Source of the DNA: Actinoplanes couchii | GTDB taxonomy: Bacteria > Actinomycetota > Actinomycetes > Mycobacteriales > Micromonosporaceae | DNA: 52,719 nt | NCBI RefSeq assembly: GCF_016862075.1 | Contig: NZ_BOMG01000065.1 | Coordinates: 1-52,719 of the forward strand | Reading direction: 5' to 3' | Shown: positions 33,567-41,734 of the stretch, in pieces | Layout: each line of letters opens with the position of its first letter | Position numbering within the stretch: position 1 is the stretch's first letter | Notes under the pieces: model-generated | The model's database searches: none | What the model saw: only the letters and a program-made list of their open reading frames with translations | Told to the model about the DNA's origin: nothing | Translations under genes and position numbers: made by a program

Positions 33567-34700
33567 GTGCCGGTCTCTCGTAAGCGCAAGAAGTCTCACA
33601 AGTCCACAGTCGCGGCCCGGGCCGAGCGCCGCCGCCTGCACACCAGGCAGGTGCAGCTGACGAACTCGCTGCGGGCGATCGCCGGCGCTCAGGAGGAGGG
33701 GCAGGCGAAGCGGGTCGAGCTGGCCCGCCCGCACGCCGCGGACCTGGCCGGCCTTCTGCTCGGTTCCCGGCTGACCGGCACCGCGCTGGAGGACGAGATC
33801 TGTGCTCTGCTCGGCCCACTGCTGGCCCGGTTGGGCGATCTGCCGATGGAGGGCTACGTCGGCCCGGACCACCTGGCCACCGCGCTGATCGACGACCTGC
33901 GCGAGCGGGCCGAGCCGGGGGAGAGAGCCGGCGAGGTGCTGCGGGCGGTCGCCGCGATCATGCCGATGCCGCTGCGATCCGGCGCCGGGATCGAGCCGGC
34001 CGCCCCGGAGACGGCCGGCGAGGTGCGCTGGACCCGGGACCGGTACGGCAGCCGGTTCGCCATCATCGCGCCGTTCAGCACCCCGGAGGGCCCGGTCCGC
34101 TGGTACCTGTGGGACGTCGACGCCTGTGACTTCACCCCGAGGCCCGAGCACGCCGGCTTCTACGCGTCGCCGGAGGAGGCGCTGGCCGCCTGGCAGGTGG
34201 CGGCGGGAGCCGCGGCGGCCGGTGGCACGTCCTGGCGGCGGATCGACGACTCCCGGCTGCTCGCCGGTCTGCTGCCGGGCCCGGAGGAGTACGGCCCGCT
34301 CGGCGGCGAGACGGCCGGCCAGTTCGCCGAGTACCACCGGTGCCGCCGCCTGGCCGAGGTGGTCCTGGAAATGCCGCGGGTCCTCGCCTTCGACCCGGTG
34401 GAGACCGCTCTGGACGCCGGGCCCAAGGCGTTCGCCGCCTGGCTGCGCACCGCGCCGGACCGTCCCGAGCCGGACATCTTCCTTGTCGAGGAGCTGTTCG
34501 ACATGTGGCCGTCGAGTGTGCCGGAGTTGTTCGACAGCTGCTCCCCGCACCGGGCCCGGGCGGTGGCCGAGCAGATCCGCGACGAGTTCCGGGACGCCGC
34601 CGACGATCTGCTCGACCTGCTGCCGTTCTGGGTGACGTGGCTGGCCGAACGCTCCGGCCTGCCCGCCGAACTGCGCGACCGCAGCCTGGAGAACTGCTAG
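33567..34700 (+). CDS. Hypothetical protein with basic N-terminus
   Basis: The 377-residue protein begins at GTG 33567. A very basic N-terminal tail (PVSRKRKKSHKSTVAARAERRRLHTR) is followed by helical and mixed regions (WTRDRYGSRFAIIAPF...VRWYLWDVDACDF, PEEYGPLGGETAGQFAEYHRCRRLAEVVLE). It has no signal peptide or membrane helix. The tail suggests binding to nucleic acid or to an acidic partner. The family is not recognised. Confidence 0.6.
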   Translation: MPVSRKRKKSHKSTVAARAERRRLHTRQVQLTNSLRAIAGAQEEGQAKRVELARPHAADLAGLLLGSRLTGTALEDEICALLGPLLARLGDLPMEGYVGPDHLATALIDDLRERAEPGERAGEVLRAVAAIMPMPLRSGAGIEPAAPETAGEVRWTRDRYGSRFAIIAPFSTPEGPVRWYLWDVDACDFTPRPEHAGFYASPEEALAAWQVAAGAAAAGGTSWRRIDDSRLLAGLLPGPEEYGPLGGETAGQFAEYHRCRRLAEVVLEMPRVLAFDPVETALDAGPKAFAAWLRTAPDRPEPDIFLVEELFDMWPSSVPELFDSCSPHRARAVAEQIRDEFRDAADDLLDLLPFWVTWLAERSGLPAELRDRSLENC

Positions 34701-34787
34701 AAGCCGCGCGGGTGCCAGACGGTCTCCGCCGGGCGGATCACCCGCTGGAGAGTGTCCGCGGCGGCCCGTTCCAGGTCGGCGGTGTTG

Positions 34788-35441
34788 TCAGGCGGAGCGG
34801 TCGAGGACGGGGCCGAAGAGACGTTTGGCCTGGTCGGAGCGGAGTGCCACAAAAAGGCCGGTTGCCTCGACCAGCGCGGTGGTGGGGGCGGTCGTGGTGG
34901 TGATGGCGCCGGTTGCGGTTACCCGGCGGCCGTTGACCTCGGTGATCGACGCGGTCATCCGGAGTGGGGTGTAGAGAGGGACCGGGCTTCGGTAGACCGT
35001 GTCCAGGCGGACCGTCATGCCGGGGTGGCCGGCCGTTGTCACCGCGTAGCCGAGCATCTGGTCCAGCAGCATGGCGCTCACCCCGCCGTGGGCGAAACTG
35101 GGCGGGCCCTCGAACGCGCGGCCCAGGGTGCAGGTGCCGATCGCCAGGTCGCCCTCGCGGTGCATATCGACCGGGGGTGCGAACGCGCTGCCCTCGCCGG
35201 TGACCGGGTTGTAGAGACGGATCCCGCCGAGCAGGTCGTCGGCGCTCGCGGTGTCGAAGCGGCCGCGTCGGTGTTCGCCGAGCGGGGCCGCGGCCTGCCG
35301 GATCAGCTCGGCGGCCCGCAGGATGTGCTCGGTAGGCATCTCGGTGGCGGTCGCGTTCTCGATCAGGAGGCGCAGTGCCTCGCCCAACTCGCCGATCGCC
35401 GCGCGCCGCCGTGGCAGCCGTCCGTTCTCGGTTTCACCCAC
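34788..35441 (-). CDS. PaaI-type hotdog thioesterase
   Basis: The protein has 217 residues from GTG 35441 (GAGGAA about 10 bases upstream). The C-terminal half is a hotdog domain with the active-site segment PPSFAHGGVSAMLLDQMLGYAV (HGG with following Asp) and VRLDTVYRSPVPLYTPLRM. It probably hydrolyses an acyl-CoA. A KstR box lies 56 bases upstream, shared with the divergent KstD-like gene, which suggests a place in steroid or acyl-CoA catabolism. Confidence 0.78.
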   Translation of the reverse strand: MGETENGRLPRRRAAIGELGEALRLLIENATATEMPTEHILRAAELIRQAAAPLGEHRRGRFDTASADDLLGGIRLYNPVTGEGSAFAPPVDMHREGDLAIGTCTLGRAFEGPPSFAHGGVSAMLLDQMLGYAVTTAGHPGMTVRLDTVYRSPVPLYTPLRMTASITEVNGRRVTATGAITTTTAPTTALVEATGLFVALRSDQAKRLFGPVLDRSA

Positions 35442-35496
35442 AGCAACAGGTTCCTCTACACAGGAGTATCGGACCTAGTGAATCTCATCACACTGC

Positions 35497-35510
35497 TATA
35501 ACCTGTTCTA
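35497..35510. promoter_or_regulatory. KstR box between the thioesterase and the KstD-like gene
   Basis: TATAACCTGTTCTA fits the KstR consensus TNNAACNNGTTNNA exactly. It is the reverse complement of the box at 50324-50337. It lies in the divergent region, 41 bases before the plus-strand gene. Confidence 0.8.
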
Positions 35511-35551
35511 GTTATTGCGGCGGCGTAAACGGGTTGACGGATGGGGATGCC

Positions 35552-37198
35552 ATGGCGGTCAGCGTGGAATACGACGTGGTCGTGGTGGGTGCCGGGGCTG
35601 CCGGGATGACCGCCGCGCTGACGACCGCGCGCAGCGGACTGAACACGGTTCTCGTCGAGAAGGCGGCCGTCTTCGGTGGGTCCACGGCACGATCCGGGGC
35701 CGGGATCTGGGTGCCCAACAACGAGGTCCTGCTCGCCGCGGGTGTGCCGGACAGCTTCGACAAGGCCGACACCTACATGGCCGCCGTGGTCGGGACGGAC
35801 GTGCCGGCCGCCCGGCGCCGGGCCTATCTCACCTACGGGCCGCGCACCATCTCCTACCTGCTGCGCTGGACGCCGCTGAAGTTCGCGTGGATGCAGGGGT
35901 ACCCGGACTACTATCCGGAACTCCCCGGCGGGATGCCGAACGGGCGCTCGATCGAGCCGCAGGCCTTCGACCTGAACATGCTCGGTGACGAGGCGACGCA
36001 CCTGAATCCGGCCTACCAGGCCAGCCCGCCGGGAACCGTGGTCTACACCGTCGACTACAAGTGGCTGTCGCTGATCGCCCGGCATCCGAAGGGGCTGGCC
36101 ACCGCCACCGAACTCGTCTGGCGCTACCTGCAGCTCTCCGCCCAGGGGCAGAAACCGGTCACGATGGGGCAGGCGCTGGCCGGCGGGTTGCGGGCCGGGC
36201 TGATCGCGGCGGGTGTGCCGGTCTGGCTGGACACCCCGCTGCTCGACCTGCACGTGGAGAACGGGCGGGTGGCCGGGGTGCTGGTCCGCCGGGACGGCGC
36301 CGAGACCCTGATCCGGGCGCGCCGCGGGGTGGTGATGGCCAGTGGCGGGTTCGAGCACAACGAGCGGATGCGCAAGCAGTACCAGGCCGCGCCGATCGGG
36401 GTGGACTGGACGATCGGCGCCGACTCCAACACCGGCGACGGCATCGAGGCGGGTCAGCGGGCCGGGGCGGCGCTCGGGCTGATGGAGGACGCCTGGTGGG
36501 GGCCGATGATCCCGCTGCCGGGCGAGCCGTGGTTCTGCCTGTCCGAGCGCACCCTGCCGGGCACGATCTTCGTCAACCAGGGCGGCCGGCGGTTCGTCAA
36601 CGAGGCGGCGCCGTACAGCGACGTCGTGCACACCATGTACGCCAAGGGGCACGTCCCCTGCTGGATGATCACCGACCAGGACTACCGGAACCGGTACCTG
36701 TTCAAGGATCTCGCGCCGATGCTGCCCTATCCGGACGACTGGTACACCAGTGGCGCCCTGGTCAAGGACTGGACGATCGCCGGGCTGGCCGCCAGGATCG
36801 GCGTTCCGGCGGCGGCCCTCACCGCGACGATCAGCCGGTTCAACGCCCAGGCCAGAGCGGGCAAGGATCCCGATCAACACCGCGGCGACAGTACGTACGA
36901 CGCCTACTTCGCCGATCCCACCAACGTCCCGAGCCCCTGTCTGGCACCGATCTGGCTGCCCCCGTACTACGCCTTCAAGATCGTTCCCGGGGATCTCGGG
37001 ACCAAGGGTGGCCTGCTCACCGACGCCAACGCCCGGGTGGTGAAACCCGACGGGTCGGTGATCCCCGGGCTCTGGGCGGCCGGGAACGCCAGTTCCGCGG
37101 TGATGGGGCACAGCTACGCGGGCGCCGGATCGACCCTCGGACCGGCGATGACGTTCGGCCACGTGGCAGGCCTCGACATAGCGGCCGCCACGGCTTGA
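35552..37198 (+). CDS. kstD: 3-ketosteroid delta1-dehydrogenase-like flavoprotein
   Basis: The protein has 548 residues from ATG 35552. An N-terminal FAD dinucleotide fold (VVVVGAGAAGMTAALTTA, with the FGGSTARSGAG loop) and a KstD-type catalytic domain are visible. Family markers are GYPDYYPELPGG, DLGTKGGLLTD, GLWAAGN and HSYAGAGSTLGPAMTFG, where the Tyr and Gly of the Y-x-G-x-G turn correspond to catalytic positions of Rhodococcus KstD. It would introduce the 1,2 double bond into ring A of 3-ketosteroids, using FAD. A related delta4-dehydrogenase activity cannot be excluded. It has a KstR box upstream and an SRPBCC gene 13 bases downstream. Confidence 0.82.
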   Translation: MAVSVEYDVVVVGAGAAGMTAALTTARSGLNTVLVEKAAVFGGSTARSGAGIWVPNNEVLLAAGVPDSFDKADTYMAAVVGTDVPAARRRAYLTYGPRTISYLLRWTPLKFAWMQGYPDYYPELPGGMPNGRSIEPQAFDLNMLGDEATHLNPAYQASPPGTVVYTVDYKWLSLIARHPKGLATATELVWRYLQLSAQGQKPVTMGQALAGGLRAGLIAAGVPVWLDTPLLDLHVENGRVAGVLVRRDGAETLIRARRGVVMASGGFEHNERMRKQYQAAPIGVDWTIGADSNTGDGIEAGQRAGAALGLMEDAWWGPMIPLPGEPWFCLSERTLPGTIFVNQGGRRFVNEAAPYSDVVHTMYAKGHVPCWMITDQDYRNRYLFKDLAPMLPYPDDWYTSGALVKDWTIAGLAARIGVPAAALTATISRFNAQARAGKDPDQHRGDSTYDAYFADPTNVPSPCLAPIWLPPYYAFKIVPGDLGTKGGLLTDANARVVKPDGSVIPGLWAAGNASSAVMGHSYAGAGSTLGPAMTFGHVAGLDIAAATA

Positions 37199-37211
37199 TG
37201 AGGAGGAAGAC

Positions 37212-37643
37212 ATGCCCAAGGTGAGCGTGACGGCCACGACGGCGGCCGACCCCGACAAGGTGTGGCAGGTGGTCACCGATCTGCCCCGCACCCCCGAGTG
37301 GAACACCATGCATCAGGGCTTCACCGGTGACGTCCCGGCCACGGTCGCCGAAGGTACGACGTACAAGCAGAAGGTGAAGTTGATGGGCATGCCCGCCGAG
37401 ATGGCGTGGCGGGTGGTGACCGCGGACGCGCCGGGGAATCTGGAGATGGCCGGCGACGGGCCGATGGGCGTCAAGGCCAAGAACCGGTTCATCATCGTGC
37501 CCGAGGGCGCCGGGTCGCAGATCACCTACGAGATGGAGTTCGCCGGGCCGGCCCTGAACGGCCCGATGGCCGCCATGCTGGAGAAACAGGCCGGGCCCGC
37601 CGCGAAACAGGCCCTCGACAAGCTGATCGCCCTGGTCGGCTGA
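37212..37643 (+). CDS. SRPBCC-family lipid/ligand-binding protein
   Basis: The 143-residue protein follows AGGAGG. It is a polyketide-cyclase/START-like fold: VTATTAADPDKVWQVVTDLPRTPEWNTMHQGFTG, then alternating strands and the long C-terminal helix AAMLEKQAGPAAKQALDKLIALV. It resembles mycobacterial Rv0910-type SRPBCC proteins. Such proteins bind hydrophobic ligands. Being coupled to the KstD gene, it may carry a steroid; this is inference. Confidence 0.75.
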   Translation: MPKVSVTATTAADPDKVWQVVTDLPRTPEWNTMHQGFTGDVPATVAEGTTYKQKVKLMGMPAEMAWRVVTADAPGNLEMAGDGPMGVKAKNRFIIVPEGAGSQITYEMEFAGPALNGPMAAMLEKQAGPAAKQALDKLIALVG

Positions 37644-37647
37644 CGGC

Positions 37648-37721
37648 ACGTGCCGGGCTGAGCCGGGAAAAGGCGGCGACGTGCCGGGCTGAGCCGGGAA
37701 AAGCGGCTCAGGCCGGCACGT
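37648..37721. terminator. Bidirectional terminator hairpin with a duplicated 5' arm
   Basis: ACGTGCCGG-G-CTGAGCCG (37679-37696) pairs with CGGCTCAG-G-CCGGCACGT (37704-37721), giving 17 pairs with one G:G mismatch and a 7-base loop GGAAAAG. An identical 24-base copy of the 5' arm and loop start lies 31 bases upstream (37648-37671) and can pair with the same 3' arm. It separates the convergent SRPBCC and kstR genes. Confidence 0.75.
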
Positions 37722-37722
37722 C

Positions 37723-38367
37723 TCAGTTGGCCGACGGTGGGGAGAGCAGGAGGCGGGTGGCCAGCTCCAGGTGGTTCACCACGTCGTTGGCCGACGCGCG
37801 CCGGGTCACCCAGGCGACCAGGTTGGAGAGCCAGACGTCGCCGATCACCCGGGCCTTGGCGCGGTCGTCGGCGGTCGGCTCGGAACCGTCGTCGGAGTGC
37901 ATGGCCTGGGTGAACATCTCCTCCATCAGCCGGGCCACCGCGTTGACCTCGGCCGACGCCGACGGGTCGGCGAACATGAAGGCGCGGGTCATGGCCTCGG
38001 CGAGCAGCGGCTCCCGCTGCATGGTGCGGGTCATCCGGCCCAGGACGAAGAGGGTCCGCTCGTACGGCGTATCACCCGGAATGGGTTTGCGCCCGATCTT
38101 CTCCTGGATCGTCTCGAACTCGACCGCGAGCGCCGACACCAGCAGGTGGATCTTGGACGGGAAGTAGCGGTAGAGCGTGCCCAGGGCGACGCCCGCCTTC
38201 TCCGCGACCGTGCGCATCTGCACCGCGTCGTAACCGCCCTTGGAGGCGAGGGCCAGCGTCGCCTCCAGGATGCGCCGACGCCGATCGCGCTGTGCCGCCG
38301 AACCCTGCTCGGCCTCCGCGCCGGACAGAGCGGCGCGCGTGCTGGTACCCGTTCTCGCTGTTGCCAT
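37723..38367 (-). CDS. kstR: KstR, TetR-family repressor of cholesterol catabolism
   Basis: The 214-residue protein is closely similar to mycobacterial KstR throughout: SAAQRDRRRRILEATLALASKGGYDAVQMRTVAEKAGVALGTLYRYFPSK (helix-turn-helix at about 45-70), TRTMQREPLLAEAMTRAFMFAD and VWLSNLVAWVTRRASANDV. KstR represses steroid genes and is released by a CoA thioester of a cholesterol side-chain metabolite. Three matching boxes are present in the window, one in its divergent region with fadE28, so autoregulation is likely. Confidence 0.92.
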   Translation of the reverse strand: MATARTGTSTRAALSGAEAEQGSAAQRDRRRRILEATLALASKGGYDAVQMRTVAEKAGVALGTLYRYFPSKIHLLVSALAVEFETIQEKIGRKPIPGDTPYERTLFVLGRMTRTMQREPLLAEAMTRAFMFADPSASAEVNAVARLMEEMFTQAMHSDDGSEPTADDRAKARVIGDVWLSNLVAWVTRRASANDVVNHLELATRLLLSPPSAN

Positions 38368-38446
38368 GGTCGCCCCTTCGATGGTCGATCCAGCCTAGCA
38401 ACGGCGCGTTGCGGGTCTGTGTCGCCCGATGGTGGCGACCGCAAAC

Positions 38447-38460
38447 TGAAACATGTTCTA
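38447..38460. promoter_or_regulatory. KstR box between kstR and fadE28
   Basis: TGAAACATGTTCTA fits TNNAACNNGTTNNA exactly. It ends 9 bases before the fadE28 ATG and is 80 bases from the kstR start. It probably controls the side-chain operon and kstR. Confidence 0.8.
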
Positions 38461-38469
38461 ATCTGCCGT

Positions 38470-39465
38470 ATGGACTTCCGTCCGGACGAGACCCAGCAGT
38501 CGATCATCGATCTGGCCCGCGAGATCCTGTCAGGCGAACAGGGCGAGCCGTGGGCCGCCCTCGGTCAGGCCGGGCTGCTCACCCTCGCGGTTCCCGAGCG
38601 TCTCGGTGGCGCAGGGCTGGGGATGCTGGAGACCGCACTCGTGCTCACCGAGATCGGCCGGCGGGCGCTGGACGTCCCGGCGCTGGCACACCTGGCGATC
38701 GGCGTGCCCACGGTGGCGCGCTGGGGTGACGAGCGCCAGCAGGACGAACTGCTGACCGGCCTGATCCTGGGATCGGCGATCGCGGAACCCGGCGACCCGT
38801 TTCCCGCAGCGCCGCGCACCGAACTGGCCGCCGACGGCACGGTCACCGGCGTGAAGACCGGGGTGACCACCGGGGACCGGATCCTGGTGACGGTCGCCGG
38901 CCCGGGCGTCGTCGTCATCGATCCGGCCGCGCCGGGGGCGGCGCTGCACGAGACCGGGGTGCTCCGGCTGGACCGGGTCGCCGCCGAGCCGTTCGGACAC
39001 CGCGGGAGAAAAGCCGAGAGCCACGCCGACCTGCATCGGAACGCCATCGCCGGAGCCTGCGCGCTCGGGGACGGGGCGCTGGCCGGAGCACTGGAGCTGA
39101 CCGCCGATCACGTGCGGACCCGGGAGCAGTTCGGGCGGCCGATCGCGACGTTCCAGGCGGTCGCGCAGCAGATCGCGGACGTCTACGTGACCGCACGGAC
39201 CCTGCACCTGGCCACCCTGAACGCGGCCTGGCGGCTCGGCACCGGACGGGACGCCGACGAGGACCTGGACGTGGCCGCGCAGTGGTTCACCGGTGAGGCC
39301 CCGGCCGCCGCGCGGACCTGTCATCACCTGCACGGCGGCCTCGGCCTGTCGATCGACTACCCGCTGCACCGGCACACCGCCCTGATCCGGGACCTGGTGC
39401 GGTTCCTGGGCGGCGGCGAATACCGGCTGGAGATCCTGGGGGAGCGGCTGTGCACCTCGAACTGA
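38470..39465 (+). CDS. fadE28: Acyl-CoA dehydrogenase subunit, FadE28/ChsE1-like
   Basis: The 331-residue protein starts at ATG 38470. It has a shortened N-terminal helical domain (MDFRPDETQQSIIDLAREIL), a reduced beta-domain and a C-terminal helical domain with VRTREQFGRPIATFQAVAQQIADVYV and LGLSIDYPLHRH. Its length and position just before a longer ACAD match the mycobacterial FadE28-FadE29 pair, which forms an alpha2beta2 enzyme that dehydrogenates the three-carbon steroid side chain as its CoA ester. A KstR box lies upstream. It overlaps the next gene by 16 bases. Confidence 0.83.
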   Translation: MDFRPDETQQSIIDLAREILSGEQGEPWAALGQAGLLTLAVPERLGGAGLGMLETALVLTEIGRRALDVPALAHLAIGVPTVARWGDERQQDELLTGLILGSAIAEPGDPFPAAPRTELAADGTVTGVKTGVTTGDRILVTVAGPGVVVIDPAAPGAALHETGVLRLDRVAAEPFGHRGRKAESHADLHRNAIAGACALGDGALAGALELTADHVRTREQFGRPIATFQAVAQQIADVYVTARTLHLATLNAAWRLGTGRDADEDLDVAAQWFTGEAPAAARTCHHLHGGLGLSIDYPLHRHTALIRDLVRFLGGGEYRLEILGERLCTSN

Positions 39466-40586
39466 GCGACGAGCAGCGGGAACTGCGGGACGAACTCCGG
39501 GCGTACCTGCGCAAGGTCCTGACCTCCGCGGAGCGGCGTGTGCTGCTGCGGGAACGGCACGGCGGCGCGTTCCGGGAGCTGGTGGCCCGCCTCGGGAGCG
39601 ACGGCTGGCTCGGGCTGGGTTTCCCGGTCGAGTACGGCGGCCGTGGCCTCGGGCCCGCCGAGCAGCAGATCTTCGTCAACGAGACGGCGCGTGCCGACGT
39701 GCCGCTGCCCGCGGTGACGTTGCAGACCGTGGCGCCGACGCTGCTCGCACACGGGACCGACGAGCAGCGCCGGTTCTTCCTGCCGAGGATCCTGGCCGGC
39801 GAGATCCACTTCGCGATCGGCTACACCGAACCGGAGGCCGGCACCGATCTGGCGGCACTGCGGACCAGGGCGGTACGCGACGGTGACGAGTACGTGGTGG
39901 ACGGTCAGAAGACGTTCACCACCGGGGCACACGACGCCGACCACCTGTGGCTGGCCTGCCGGACCGCGGTCGATCGCCACCGTGGACTGTCGATTCTGAT
40001 CGTCGACACGGACGACCCCGGATACACCTGGACGCCGATCATCACGTGTGACGGCGTGCATCACGTCAACGCGACGTATCTCAGCGGGATCCGCGTCCCG
40101 GTCACTCGCCGGGTCGGTGCCGAGGGGGACGGCTGGCGGCTCATCACCACCCAGCTCAACCACGAACGGGTCATGCTCGGCCCGGCCGGCCGGTTCGGGG
40201 CGCTGCTCGACCGGGTGCGCGAATGGGCGTACCGCAGCGGGGTCGGAGAACGGGCGGACGTCCGCCGCGCGCTGGCCCGGACGCACGCCGCGCATCGCGT
40301 GAACGAGCTGCTCAACCAGCAGGTCATCGGCGACGCCCCGGGCCCGGCCGACGCCTCCGCGACGAAGGTCTTCTCCTCCGAACGGCTGCTGCGGATCATC
40401 CAGGAACTGTCCGAGGTGGTCGCCCGGCACGGTGATCCCACCGATCCGCTGACGGCCGAGTTGCTGGACCGGCTCGATCTGCACGAACGCCGTGATCTGG
40501 TGCTGACGTTCGGCGGCGGTGTCAACGAGATCCAGCGCGAGATCATCGCCGCCGCGGGTCTGGGACTGCCGCGGGTGCCGCGATGA
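39450..40586 (+). CDS. fadE29: Acyl-CoA dehydrogenase subunit, FadE29/ChsE2-like
   Basis: The protein has 378 residues from GTG 39450, which lies inside the end of fadE28. It is a complete ACAD: SDEQRELRDELRAYLRK at the N-terminus, FAIGYTEPEAGTDLA (FAD/substrate loop), VVDGQKTFTTGAHDADHLWLACRT and the C-terminal GGGVNEIQREIIAAAGLGLPR. It pairs with the short FadE28 subunit to form the side-chain dehydrogenase, and its length is close to the 387 residues of the mycobacterial protein. Confidence 0.85.
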   Translation: MHLELSDEQRELRDELRAYLRKVLTSAERRVLLRERHGGAFRELVARLGSDGWLGLGFPVEYGGRGLGPAEQQIFVNETARADVPLPAVTLQTVAPTLLAHGTDEQRRFFLPRILAGEIHFAIGYTEPEAGTDLAALRTRAVRDGDEYVVDGQKTFTTGAHDADHLWLACRTAVDRHRGLSILIVDTDDPGYTWTPIITCDGVHHVNATYLSGIRVPVTRRVGAEGDGWRLITTQLNHERVMLGPAGRFGALLDRVREWAYRSGVGERADVRRALARTHAAHRVNELLNQQVIGDAPGPADASATKVFSSERLLRIIQELSEVVARHGDPTDPLTAELLDRLDLHERRDLVLTFGGGVNEIQREIIAAAGLGLPRVPR

Positions 40587-41734
40587 GGGCCGGGCGGGAT
40601 CCGGTCAACCTGCCGATGATCCGGAACTGGCTGGAGGCGATGGGTGACACGAATCCGGTCTACGAGCGTGATCAGGTGGCGCCGCCGGCGATGATCCAGG
40701 TGTGGACGATGCGGGGCCTGGCGCCGCCGATCGCCGGGGATCCGCTGGGCGACATCTCCGAGAAGCTGGAGCGGGACGGCTATGCCGGAGTGGTGGCCAC
40801 CGACAGCGCGCAGACCTACCACCGGCTTCTCAAGATCGGCGAGGAGATCACGGTCCGCAGCCGGCTCGAATCGGTCACTGATCCCAAACGGACGGCACTG
40901 GGTGAGGGCCGCTTCGTCACCACGGTCAGCACCTGGCTGGTGGGGGGCGAGCCGGTCGGCGAGATGACCTTCCGGATCCTGCGCTACCGCCCGGAGGCCC
41001 CGGTCGAGACGGAGAAAACGGCGAAACTGCGGCCGGTGGTCACCGCGGACAACACGTTCTTCTGGGACGGCGTCGCCGAAGGGCAACTGCGGATCCAACG
41101 CTGCCAGGAGTGCGGGTCGAGGCGGCACCCGCCCGGCCCGGTCTGCCCGGCGTGCGGTTCCTTCCGGCTCGGGTACGACGTGTCGGCCGGCGCCGGAACG
41201 ATCCACAGCTGGGTCGTCCACCATCACCCACCGGTCCCCGGCCGGCGGGGCCCGTTCACGGTGGCCCTGGTCGACGTCGACGGTGTCCGGATGGTCGGCG
41301 AGTACCGCGGCCCCCGCCCCGGCATCGGCGACCCGGTGCGGGTGTTCTTCGACGACGGCCTGCCGCTGTGGCGCCCCGACGTCCCGCAACTGGAGCCGTG
41401 GACGCTGGAGGTCACCCCGACGCTGGTGGTGAGCACCGCCCTGGCCACCCGCGACCACCAGAACGTGCACCACGACCGGGACGCCGCGGTACGCCTGGGC
41501 AGCCGGGACATCTTCCTCAACATCCTCACCACCACCGGCCTGGTGCAACGGTTCGTCACCGACCGGCTCGGCCACACCACGACGGTCACGGGCATCCGGA
41601 TCCGGCTGGGCGCCCCCTGCCACGCCTACGACACCCTGACGTTCACCGGTCAGGTCCTCCCGGACGGCGTCGAGGTGATCGGGCGTACCGCGACCGGAAC
41701 GCACGTCTCCGGCATCGTGGCGGTGCAGCGGTGA
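40583..41734 (+). CDS. Fused ChsH2-ChsH1: MaoC, DUF35 and MaoC-like hydratase
   Basis: In mycobacteria two adjacent genes encode ChsH2 (MaoC-like plus DUF35) and ChsH1 (MaoC-like), which together hydrate the steroid enoyl-CoA. Here one 383-residue frame contains both. Residues about 10-137 are the ChsH2 hotdog (AMGDTNPVYERDQVAPPAMIQVW). Residues about 155-270 are the DUF35 part with a zinc ribbon at Cys174, Cys177, Cys188 and Cys191. Residues about 275-383 are ChsH1 (TPTLVVSTALATRDHQNVHHDRD...GSRDIFLNILTTTGLVQRFVTD). The fusion order equals the usual gene order. It overlaps both neighbours by 4 bases, and the DUF35 part normally binds Ltp2, the next gene. Confidence 0.87.
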   Translation: MRAGRDPVNLPMIRNWLEAMGDTNPVYERDQVAPPAMIQVWTMRGLAPPIAGDPLGDISEKLERDGYAGVVATDSAQTYHRLLKIGEEITVRSRLESVTDPKRTALGEGRFVTTVSTWLVGGEPVGEMTFRILRYRPEAPVETEKTAKLRPVVTADNTFFWDGVAEGQLRIQRCQECGSRRHPPGPVCPACGSFRLGYDVSAGAGTIHSWVVHHHPPVPGRRGPFTVALVDVDGVRMVGEYRGPRPGIGDPVRVFFDDGLPLWRPDVPQLEPWTLEVTPTLVVSTALATRDHQNVHHDRDAAVRLGSRDIFLNILTTTGLVQRFVTDRLGHTTTVTGIRIRLGAPCHAYDTLTFTGQVLPDGVEVIGRTATGTHVSGIVAVQR

